Source: Streptococcus phocae (GTDB taxonomy: Bacteria; Bacillota; Bacilli; Lactobacillales; Streptococcaceae). From it: DNA of 64,000 nucleotides. The translations under genes were made by a program, and so were the position numbers. Below, piece by piece: positions 49,782-57,381 of this stretch (its first letter is position 1; each line of letters opens with the position of its first letter). The stretch spans positions 32,822-96,821 of the forward strand of contig NZ_LHQM01000013.1 of NCBI RefSeq assembly GCF_001302265.1. The letters are read 5' to 3'. The notes beneath the pieces were generated by a model. It saw only the letters and a list, made by a program, of their open reading frames with translations, had not been told where the DNA came from and did not search any database.

Positions 49782-51149
49782 ATGAAATTAACATTACATG
49801 AAGTTGCAAAAGTAGTTGAGGCACAAAACAGTCTCTCTGATTTGGATGACGTTCCGCTGAATCAAATCGAATTTGATAGTCGAAAGGTTCAGCCTGGAGA
49901 CCTTTTCTTACCCCTAAAAGGGGAACGAGATGGACACGACTTTATCGAATCGGCTTTTAACAAGGGTGCTATTGCAACCTTTTCAGAAAAAGAAGTGCCC
50001 AATCGTCCATACTTATTGGTGGATGATTGTTTGTTGGCGTTTCAAAAGCTAGCGCAATACTACATTGACAAGATGCGCGTGGATGTCATTGCTGTGACTG
50101 GATCAAACGGCAAAACATCAACAAAAGACATGATTCATGCAGTTTTAGCAACTACCTATCAAACTTATAAGACACAGGGCAACTATAATAATGAAATTGG
50201 CCTGCCTTATACAGTGCTACACATGCCAGAAGAGACCGAAAAAATTGTCTTGGAGATGGGCCAAGATCATATGGGGGATATTGGTCTACTTTCAAGTATC
50301 GCTAGACCTCGCATTGCCGTTGTGACGCTGATTGGAGAAGCTCACTTAGAATATTTCGGCTCACGAGAGCGCATCGCAAAAGGGAAAATGCAGATTGTAG
50401 ATGGCATGAATTCTGATGGGATTTTGATTGTGCCGGGAGACCCAATTGTTACTCCTTATTTACCAGAAAATCAAACGGTTATTCGCTTTGGTCAAAACCA
50501 AGAAATTACCGTTAATGCTATTAGTGAAGCTAAAGAATCCTTAACCTTCACAACAAACGTTTTGCCAAGACCTATCACTTTGCCACTCACAGGAAAATAC
50601 AATGCAACCAATGCCATGCTAGCAGCCTACGTAGGGAAATTATTAGCCGTGTCAGACGAGGACATTATAGAAGCCTTGGAAACCGTACAGCTCACACGTA
50701 ACCGTACGGAATGGAAAAAAGCGGCGAATGGTGCTGACTTACTATCAGATGTCTACAACGCTAATCCTACAGCCATGCGCCTAATATTAGAAACCTTCTC
50801 TAATATTTCAGCCAATCCCTCAGGAAAAAAAATAGCCCTTTTAGCCGATATGAAAGAATTAGGAGCAGGTTCGGTTGCGCTACACACACAGCTCTTAACA
50901 AGCTTATCTCCAGATCACATCAATCACCTGATTTTTTACGGTGACGATATTCAGGAGTTGGCTCAGTTGGCTAGTCAAATGTATCCTATTGGACGTGTTT
51001 ATTTCTTTAAAAAGACTGACCAAGAAGATCAATTTGAGGACATGTACCAACATTTAGTCAGTATTTTAGAACCTAGTGATCAGCTATTGTTGAAAGGCAG
51101 CAACTCCATGTCTTTAGATAACATCGTCGAAAGACTCATCCAAGGGTAA
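49782..51149 (+). CDS. murF: UDP-MurNAc-tripeptide:D-Ala-D-Ala ligase MurF
   Basis: Adds the D-Ala-D-Ala made by Ddl to UDP-MurNAc-tripeptide. 455 residues with the UDP-binding segment FDSRKVQPGDLFLPLKG near residue 31, ATP loop VTGSNGKTSTKDM near 106 and C-terminal ligase domain (LSDVYNANPTAMRL). An extended -10 TGCTATAAT (49730-49738) gives it its own promoter. Confidence 0.95.
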   Translation: MKLTLHEVAKVVEAQNSLSDLDDVPLNQIEFDSRKVQPGDLFLPLKGERDGHDFIESAFNKGAIATFSEKEVPNRPYLLVDDCLLAFQKLAQYYIDKMRVDVIAVTGSNGKTSTKDMIHAVLATTYQTYKTQGNYNNEIGLPYTVLHMPEETEKIVLEMGQDHMGDIGLLSSIARPRIAVVTLIGEAHLEYFGSRERIAKGKMQIVDGMNSDGILIVPGDPIVTPYLPENQTVIRFGQNQEITVNAISEAKESLTFTTNVLPRPITLPLTGKYNATNAMLAAYVGKLLAVSDEDIIEALETVQLTRNRTEWKKAANGADLLSDVYNANPTAMRLILETFSNISANPSGKKIALLADMKELGAGSVALHTQLLTSLSPDHINHLIFYGDDIQELAQLASQMYPIGRVYFFKKTDQEDQFEDMYQHLVSILEPSDQLLLKGSNSMSLDNIVERLIQG

Positions 51150-51248
51150 AGCAGTGCCTTAGCATGGTGTGCTCTCAGAAAAAATGTGAAAAGTCTTGTT
51201 CACTCATAAAGATTAAGGTATAATGAAAAAATAAAGAAAGGGATGTTT

Positions 51249-51944
51249 ATGGACTTTTTTGCAATTGACCCTATTGGGTTGCCCCACACTTCATTTTTAT
51301 TTTACCTATCATCTGTCATGCTGGCGCCCTTGCTTGTTTTTGCAACTTTACAGGCTTATCGCTCAAAACCCTATCGCTATACTTTTTTAAGCTTGCAATT
51401 AGCTCAGTTAATTTGCCTATACACCTGGTATGTTTTGCGAGGGTTCCCTTTAGATGAGGCCTTGCCACTTTATCATTGCCGTATTGCCATGCTAGCTATC
51501 TTCTTTTTGCCTGATCGTAATAGCTTGAAGCAGCTTTTTATGCTTATCGGAATAGGTGGAACCTTCTTAGCCCTTTTATCCCCAGATTTATACCCGTATA
51601 AGCTGTGGCATGTGGCTAATATTTCTTTTTACCTAGGACACTATGCTCTTTTGGTCAATGGTCTCGTGTATATGCTGCGTTTTTATAACCCCAGCCAATT
51701 GAAGCCCCTCTTAGTTTTGAGGTACCTGGCTACCATTAATTTTGGTTTGATTTTGGTCAATTTATTAACCAAGGGCAATTACGGTTTTGTCATGGACATA
51801 CCTATTATCCACACCCATCATTTGCTATTGAACTTTATTATCGTGACGGTTGGTTTGACAGGGCTTGTCAAGGTAATTGAGTTAGCATACTTAAAAATAG
51901 GTTGGGTCCATAACGCACAACTAGAGTTTTCTGAAGAACAGTAA
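51249..51944 (+). CDS. YwaF-type integral membrane protein (TIGR02206-like)
   Basis: 231 residues with about seven membrane helices; residues PLYHCRIAMLAIFF and IHTHHLLLNFIIVTVGL fit the YwaF family of unknown function. ATG 51249 has AAAGGG at 7 bp; the ATG at 51243 is too close. Promoter TTGTTC-17-TATAAT at 51196-51224. No pathway link from context. Confidence 0.75.
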   Translation: MDFFAIDPIGLPHTSFLFYLSSVMLAPLLVFATLQAYRSKPYRYTFLSLQLAQLICLYTWYVLRGFPLDEALPLYHCRIAMLAIFFLPDRNSLKQLFMLIGIGGTFLALLSPDLYPYKLWHVANISFYLGHYALLVNGLVYMLRFYNPSQLKPLLVLRYLATINFGLILVNLLTKGNYGFVMDIPIIHTHHLLLNFIIVTVGLTGLVKVIELAYLKIGWVHNAQLEFSEEQ

Positions 51945-51980
51945 CCATTGCGAAAGCGGTGAAAATCAGCTATAATAAAG

Positions 51981-52003
51981 GAGTTGCACGAGCAACTCTT
52001 TTT
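51981..52003 (+). terminator. Hairpin between the YwaF-type gene and prfC
   Basis: GAGTTGC-ACGA-GCAACTC and a T-run. A TATAAT at 51971-51976 with TTGCGA 17 bp upstream lies just before it, so the hairpin either ends the upstream gene or sits at the 5' end of a prfC transcript. Confidence 0.8.
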
Positions 52004-52019
52004 ATTGTAGAATACATTT

Positions 52020-52036
52020 AGGAGCGACCAATGTAA
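52020..52036 (+). other. Start-stop mini-ORF in the prfC leader
   Basis: AGGAG (52020-52024) is followed after six bases by ATG (52031-52033) and directly by TAA (52034-52036). This is a well-spaced ribosome binding site in front of a one-codon ORF, 84 bp before the start of the gene for release factor 3. A regulatory role is inference. Confidence 0.5.
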
Positions 52037-52119
52037 ACAATATACCGAGTGTTACGATCAGATCAGAAACGATAAGTCAGAGCTGAGACTCTGCGCTATT
52101 AATAAACAAGGAACGAATT

Positions 52120-53664
52120 ATGTCAATAACAGAAGAAATTAAAAGACGTCGCACTTTTGCGATTATCAGTCACCCGGATGCTGGTAAAACAACGATAACT
52201 GAACAATTGCTTTATTTTGGTGGAGAAATCCGCGAGGCAGGAACTGTTAAAGGGAAAAAAACGGGAAACTTTGCCAAATCCGACTGGATGGACATTGAAA
52301 AGCAACGTGGGATTTCAGTAACCTCATCAGTAATGCAATTTGATTATGCAGGCAAACGTGTTAATATTTTGGATACGCCTGGACACGAAGACTTCTCAGA
52401 AGATACCTACCGTACTCTGATGGCAGTAGATGCTGCCGTTATGGTTGTTGACTCTGCTAAGGGGATAGAAGCTCAAACCAAGAAACTATTTGAAGTTGTT
52501 AAGCACCGCAATATTCCTGTGTTTACCTTTATTAACAAACTAGACCGTGACGGCCGTGAGCCCTTAGAGTTGTTAGAGGAGTTAGAGGAAGTTTTGGGGA
52601 TTGCTTCGTATCCGATGAATTGGCCTATTGGTATGGGACGTTCTTTTGAAGGTTTGTACGACTTGTACAATGAGCGCTTGGAGCTCTATAAAGGGGAACA
52701 ACGCTTTGCCAAAATTGAAGAAGGTGCATCACTTTTTGCCAATAATCCATTCTATGAGCAAGCACTAGAAGACATTGAATTATTAGAAGAAGCAGGAAAT
52801 GATTTCTCTGAACAGGCGATCTTAGATGGTCAGCTGACACCAGTATTTTTTGGCTCAGCCTTGACCAATTTTGGGGTACAGACCTTTCTTGATAGTTTTT
52901 TGCAATTTGCACCAGAACCACACGGACATAAAACAACAACAGACGAAGTCATTGACCCTCTAAACCAAGATTTTTCTGGATTTGTTTTTAAAATCCAGGC
53001 TAATATGGACCCAAAACACAGAGACCGTATCGCTTTTGTACGGATTGTGTCAGGTGAGTTTCAAAAAGGGATGAGCGTCAATCTGGCAAGAACTGGAAAA
53101 AGCGCTAAATTATCAAATGTGACTCAGTTTATGGCTGAATCCCGTGAAAATGTAAAAAATGCGGTAGCAGGAGATATTATCGGTGTCTATGATACGGGAA
53201 CTTACCAAGTAGGAGACACGTTGACCGTCGGCAAGCAAAAGTTTGAATTTGAGGCTTTGCCAACATTTACTCCGGAAATCTTCATGAAAGTATCGCCTAA
53301 GAACGTGATGAAGCAAAAATCATTCCACAAAGGCATGGAGCAATTGGTGCAAGAAGGTGCCATCCAACTTTATAAAAATTTCCAAACTGGCGAATACATG
53401 CTAGGTGCTGTGGGACAGCTACAGTTTGAAGTCTTTAAACACCGCATGGAGGGCGAATACAATGCAGAGGTCGTCATGACCCCAATGGGGAAAAAGACAG
53501 TGCGCTGGATTTCTGAGGAAGATCTGGATCAGCGCATGTCATCTAGTCGAAATATTTTGGCTAGAGACCGCTTTGATCAACCCGTTTTTCTTTTTGAAAA
53601 CGACTTTGCCTTGCGTTGGTTCGCAGATAAGTACCCAGATGTAACCTTGGAAGAAAAAATGTAA
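52120..53664 (+). CDS. prfC: Peptide chain release factor 3
   Basis: GTPase that recycles RF1/RF2 from the ribosome after termination. 514 residues with G1 [10 protein letters not shown]3 [12 protein letters not shown]4 [12 protein letters not shown]-like domain II and the RF3 C-terminal domain ([20 protein letters not shown]). AAGGAACGAATT precedes the ATG. Own terminator follows. Confidence 0.95.
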   Translation: MSITEEIKRRRTFAIISHPDAGKTTITEQLLYFGGEIREAGTVKGKKTGNFAKSDWMDIEKQRGISVTSSVMQFDYAGKRVNILDTPGHEDFSEDTYRTLMAVDAAVMVVDSAKGIEAQTKKLFEVVKHRNIPVFTFINKLDRDGREPLELLEELEEVLGIASYPMNWPIGMGRSFEGLYDLYNERLELYKGEQRFAKIEEGASLFANNPFYEQALEDIELLEEAGNDFSEQAILDGQLTPVFFGSALTNFGVQTFLDSFLQFAPEPHGHKTTTDEVIDPLNQDFSGFVFKIQANMDPKHRDRIAFVRIVSGEFQKGMSVNLARTGKSAKLSNVTQFMAESRENVKNAVAGDIIGVYDTGTYQVGDTLTVGKQKFEFEALPTFTPEIFMKVSPKNVMKQKSFHKGMEQLVQEGAIQLYKNFQTGEYMLGAVGQLQFEVFKHRMEGEYNAEVVMTPMGKKTVRWISEEDLDQRMSSSRNILARDRFDQPVFLFENDFALRWFADKYPDVTLEEKM

Positions 53665-53668
53665 TACC

Positions 53669-53702
53669 AAAACGGATTAGATGCTTATCTAATCCGTTTT
53701 TT
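53669..53702. terminator. Terminator between prfC and the AraC-type regulator
   Basis: AAAACGGATTAGAT / ATCTAATCCGTTTT, 14-bp perfect stem with four-base loop and T-run, between convergent genes. Confidence 0.9.
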
Positions 53703-53716
53703 AGTTAGCTATTTCA

Positions 53717-54850
53717 TTATTTGCTATGAAATAGCTTTTGATATTGTTTGGGAGGAATCCCAACTTCGTTTTTAAAAATTTTTGAAAAATGAGCAATATC
53801 AGAAAAAGCTAAAGCAATTGCGATATCAGTCACGCTATGACGATTACGCAACATGGTTTTAGCTTCTTCGATTTTTCGTTTGGTAATAAATTGTTGTATG
53901 GTAACATTGGTTTCGTCCTGGAACAGTTTACGAATAGCCGATTCACTAAAGTTAAAGTGAGTCGCAATATTCTTGGTTTTTAGCTTTTGATTCAAGTTGG
54001 TGTTGATATATTGAATGATAGAGGTGACCAAACGAGAATAGTTACACGTGTTTTCTCCAATTTTTTTGGTAAAAAAAATAATAGCCGATTCCCTTAGTTG
54101 AATAATTGATTCAAGACTATTGCATTTTTCACTTTCTTGGATAAAGTAATCCCTTGATTGGTAAGCGGTTACAATACTAACTCCTAATTGAATAGCTATT
54201 TGAGAAATTTTTTCATAGACGATAATAGAATAGTTTTTTTCTGATCTCAAGATACTTCCTGTTACAGCTGGCGAAACCCCATTACCAAGGTTGAAAAGCA
54301 TATCGCGAAGCTTTTGGACATCCCCTTGTCGCATGGCTTCTAAAATATTGTTTTCATACTCTACTAAATAAGTTTTAGGATCGTTAGATTGCTCGATTAA
54401 GTAATTAGCCTGTTCCTTATCAATCTTATAAGCTGCTTCTTGGACAGTATGTAATATTTTTTCGGAAGAGAGATCAAACACCTCTCCTGAAAACACATAA
54501 TGAATAATAATCAAAATTTCTCTGATATCCGTTAGTGAATACAAAGGCAACTGGTTTATCTTACTCTCTGATGGTAAGGTTTCGTCAATGTGATTACATC
54601 TAAAAGGACCAAAGCTAAAAAAACAGTCTTGATACTGGTAAACTAGTAGTAACTCACCAAAATCTCCAGTTACAAATTGGTACAAAAAAGTTTGTTTTGT
54701 AATAGCTTTCAAAATGGCATGAAAGTTATAGTGAAGTGAAATCGTTCGATTAGATTTAAAGCTTTTTACAAGATTTAAATCATCATCAAAAATATTGACA
54801 GGTAGTCCTAGACAGACATGTAGGGCTTTTACTAACTTCTTTTTCTCCAT
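53717..54850 (-). CDS. AraC-family transcriptional regulator next to a surface adhesin
   Basis: 377 residues. The C-terminal AraC DNA-binding domain (about 280-377) shows both helix-turn-helix units: NIATHFNFSESAIRKLF and then SVTDIAIALAFSDIAHFSKI followed by the family end IPPKQYQKLF. The N-terminal 270 residues form a sensor-like domain with no small-molecule motif that I recognise; it resembles regulators found beside streptococcal surface-protein genes. It is divergent from the adhesin gene, so it probably controls it. AGGAG lies 11 bp before the ATG. Confidence 0.85.
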   Translation of the reverse strand: MEKKKLVKALHVCLGLPVNIFDDDLNLVKSFKSNRTISLHYNFHAILKAITKQTFLYQFVTGDFGELLLVYQYQDCFFSFGPFRCNHIDETLPSESKINQLPLYSLTDIREILIIIHYVFSGEVFDLSSEKILHTVQEAAYKIDKEQANYLIEQSNDPKTYLVEYENNILEAMRQGDVQKLRDMLFNLGNGVSPAVTGSILRSEKNYSIIVYEKISQIAIQLGVSIVTAYQSRDYFIQESEKCNSLESIIQLRESAIIFFTKKIGENTCNYSRLVTSIIQYINTNLNQKLKTKNIATHFNFSESAIRKLFQDETNVTIQQFITKRKIEEAKTMLRNRHSVTDIAIALAFSDIAHFSKIFKNEVGIPPKQYQKLFHSK

Positions 54851-55191
54851 AATATCATTTTCTCCTATTCTCTCTCCCCTTCAGTATAATGGAAACAAGA
54901 ACAATTAGATATGTACATAAATGAAAGATAGGGTAATTATCATTATACTTTTAAATAATGGCAGCTGATTTCAAGTGATTAAGGAGTAATCTTTAATTAT
55001 TTAGAAAAAATGATATAAAACTTTAAAATCATGCAAAAAAAAACAGAATAGACAAGAAATAAAGAATAGATTGTGTTATTTTTAACAAGATACATCAGAT
55101 ATCAGATAAACCAAGTATTTAAGGAGGGATGAACTGCTATAAGATAGTGAATGTTGATAACAAGAGAGACTATTTAATAAAGGAGAGAGAA
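54851..55191. other. Divergent control region of the regulator and adhesin genes
   Basis: 340 bp, very AT-rich, no ORF with support. It must hold the promoters of both genes. The adhesin start has AAAGGAGAG at 55180-55188. A frame opening at 55129 is in phase but lies before this site. I could not fix an AraC operator. Confidence 0.6.
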
Positions 55192-57081
55192 ATGAAATTA
55201 AAACGAATAATAGGACTGTTAATAGTCCTATTGGTCTCAGCTGGTTCATTAAGTCTTACGAAAACGGTTAAGGCTAAAGATGGATATGATTACTATGGGT
55301 ACATAAAAAATGGCAGTAATGGAGAGATAATTATCAAGCATGCAAAAACTGGGGAAGAACAGGTTGGTTTTTGTGTAGATCCGGAGAAGACTTTTCCTAA
55401 ATTAGGGTATGGAGCAAAGTATCAAAAAATAAAGTCACCACTATCATCTAATATAGGAAATAATCTTAAGCGGTTATTTTATAATAAAAATATGGTAGTT
55501 ACAAAAGTTAATGATGCTATGGATAAGCTTCCTTTTAGTATTAAAGCGGAGAAGATATACCAAAAAAATGTTGCAGTAAATAATATGATTTCTGCGCTGG
55601 TACATGGGTATGTCAAAGATAAGCATCAAGGAGAAGTACTTCTTAGTCGGAGCTATGATAAAGGAAATTATTTCGATGTATTAAAATCGACTTATTCCGA
55701 TATTTATTTGGAATTAAATAAATTACCTATTCCAAACGGTATTAAATTAACATATTTTGAACCTCAAAACAGCATCTATCAACGCATTGTGACCTTTGAG
55801 AAGGAGAAAGAAAAACCAATATTTGGTTATAGTCCTGAAATAGAGACAGACGAAAAATTGCCAGATGTGCATGGAGAATCAGGCTCAACAGAGATTATTG
55901 AAGAAAACCATATCATAGAGACAGAACAAAACCTTCCAAATGAACATGGACAATCAGGTTCAACAGAGATTATTGAAGAAAACCATGTCATCGAGACAGA
56001 GCAAAATCTTCCGAATGAAGATGGGCAGTCAGGCAATATCATTGAGCAAGAAGACAGCAAAACACTTGTGAAATTCTCTAAACGTGATATTAAAGGTAAT
56101 GAACTAGCAGGTGCAACGATTGAACTTCGTGATTTATCAGGTAAATCAATCCAATCATGGGTTTCAGACGGTAAAGCTAAAGATTTCTACCTATTACCAG
56201 GAAGTTATGAGTTTGTTGAAACAGCTGCTCCAGAAGGTTACCAAATTGCTACAAAAATCATGTTTACTATCAGTACAGATGGTCGTATCACTGTAGATGG
56301 TCAGCTTGTGACAGGTACTGCACATATCGTGATGGTCGATAACTACAAACCAATAGTAGAGACAGGCGATGTCATTGATATAGAAGAAAACCTTCCAAAT
56401 GAACATGGACAATCAGGCTCAACAGAGATTATTGAAGAAAACCATGTCATCGAGACAGAGCAAAATCTTCCAAATGAACATGGACAATCAGGCTCAACAG
56501 AGATTGTTGAAGAAAACCATATCATTGAGACAGAACAAAGTCTTCCAAATGAACATGGACAATCAGGAGATCATACAATCGTTGAGGACACAAAACCTGA
56601 ATTGCCTGGCAAACATAATATTAAGATTAGTAAATTGAACCTAGGTGGTCAAGAAATTGGTGGTGCTCAAATTGAGATTAGAGCTATTGATGGTTCTATG
56701 GTTACAGGTTGGACAAGTATTGCAGGTCAAACACATTACCTAGAGCTTGCAGCTGGAACTTATGTATTCCATGAAGTTGTTGCGCCAAACGGATACTTGA
56801 AAGTAACTGATATCACTTTCAAAGTTGATGACAATGGTCAAGTGACAATTATTGATGCAGCTGGTAACACTGTCGCTGCAAATGCAAACCATCTAATGGT
56901 AACCGATCATACTATTCCAACAATTGATCAGCCAGAAGTTCCTAAAACTCCAAATCAATCTAAGAGTAAATTACCTGCTACTGGAGATGTTGTATCTTCA
57001 CTTGCAAGTTTACTTGGTTTGAATATGTTGGCAGTTAGCATGTTTGTATTTGTTGGAAGAAAAAAATACAGCACTAAATAA
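55192..57081 (+). CDS. LPXTG adhesin with thioester-like head, two CnaB isopeptide domains and two repeat clusters
   Basis: 629 residues. Order: signal peptide (about 1-28); head domain (about 30-205) with a single cysteine (Cys61, QVGFCVDPEKTFP) like TQXA/thioester domains but without the TQxA glutamine; three 25-residue repeats (about 218-288, LPNEHGQSGSTEIIEENH type); CnaB domain 1 (about 290-390) with likely bond residues Lys297, Glu343 and Asp383; three more repeats (about 397-467); CnaB domain 2 (about 476-575) with Lys481, Glu528 and Asp572; LPATG at 594, membrane helix and basic tail. CnaB1 (FSKRD, FVETAAPEGY, AHIVMVD) closely resembles FbaB CnaB2. The repeats look like fibronectin-binding repeats but binding is not shown. 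ATG 55192 follows AAAGGAGAG. Confidence 0.9.
   Translation: MKLKRIIGLLIVLLVSAGSLSLTKTVKAKDGYDYYGYIKNGSNGEIIIKHAKTGEEQVGFCVDPEKTFPKLGYGAKYQKIKSPLSSNIGNNLKRLFYNKNMVVTKVNDAMDKLPFSIKAEKIYQKNVAVNNMISALVHGYVKDKHQGEVLLSRSYDKGNYFDVLKSTYSDIYLELNKLPIPNGIKLTYFEPQNSIYQRIVTFEKEKEKPIFGYSPEIETDEKLPDVHGESGSTEIIEENHIIETEQNLPNEHGQSGSTEIIEENHVIETEQNLPNEDGQSGNIIEQEDSKTLVKFSKRDIKGNELAGATIELRDLSGKSIQSWVSDGKAKDFYLLPGSYEFVETAAPEGYQIATKIMFTISTDGRITVDGQLVTGTAHIVMVDNYKPIVETGDVIDIEENLPNEHGQSGSTEIIEENHVIETEQNLPNEHGQSGSTEIVEENHIIETEQSLPNEHGQSGDHTIVEDTKPELPGKHNIKISKLNLGGQEIGGAQIEIRAIDGSMVTGWTSIAGQTHYLELAAGTYVFHEVVAPNGYLKVTDITFKVDDNGQVTIIDAAGNTVAANANHLMVTDHTIPTIDQPEVPKTPNQSKSKLPATGDVVSSLASLLGLNMLAVSMFVFVGRKKYSTK
55843..56058 (+). 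repeat. Repeat cluster A of the adhesin (75-bp unit, about 3 copies)
   Basis: In-frame 75-bp units encoding (I)ETEQNLPNEHGQSGSTEII and EENH; the first is divergent (EKLPDVHGESG) and the third truncated where it runs into CnaB domain 1. Copies two and three are close to identical in DNA over most of their length. Confidence 0.88.
56380..56592 (+). repeat. Repeat cluster B of the adhesin (75-bp unit, about 3 copies)
   Basis: The same 75-bp unit as cluster A, on the other side of CnaB domain 1. Its first copy (from about 56391) matches the second copy of cluster A (from about 55932) nearly base for base; the distance of 459 bp is a multiple of three. Confidence 0.88.
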
Positions 57082-57115
57082 AAAATGATTATATTGGTCT
57101 AATGACTAATACTAA

Positions 57116-57156
57116 AATAGCAGTGAGTCCTTTAATAAGGTGCTCGCTGTTATTTT
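57116..57156 (+). terminator. Adhesin gene terminator
   Basis: AATAGCAGTGAG / CTCGCTGTTATT stem (two G-T pairs) and a T-rich tail, 35 bp after the stop. Confidence 0.8.
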
Positions 57157-57173
57157 ATATTAAAGATTTTTCA

Positions 57174-57366
57174 GGTGGTCAACAATATGGCAAAAGTCAA
57201 TGATACCAGTCTTTGACCACCATTAAAAACCTCTTTTTAAAAATGTGTTATTGGAAATGGCAACATTATTCCTATCTTTTTAATCTTAATTGTGATACAC
57301 TAGTTAAGTTGTTAATCGAACGACAAAAATTTACAGGCCTATAAGGCAGCTTCGCACTGCCTTTTT
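57174..57366 (+). promoter_or_regulatory. Leader region of the DEAD-box helicase gene with attenuator-like hairpin
   Basis: Two structures precede the helicase: a 9-bp inverted repeat GGTGGTCAA / TTGACCACC (57174-57182, 57213-57221), and AAGGCAG-CTTCGCA-CTGCC followed by TTTTT (57343-57366) only 15 bp before the TTG start. The second has the form of an intrinsic terminator inside the leader. Conditional read-through, for instance in the cold, would fit but is inference. Confidence 0.6.
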
Positions 57367-57381
57367 AGAAAAGAGAAACAA

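Noticed and set aside
55827..56060. Repeat-bearing minus-strand ORFs inside the adhesin (also 56343-56525)
   Set aside because: They are the reverse of the 75-bp repeats; no start signal.
55843..56592. CRISPR-like periodic repeats
   Set aside because: The 75-bp units are contiguous, coding and in frame, with no spacers; they belong to the adhesin.
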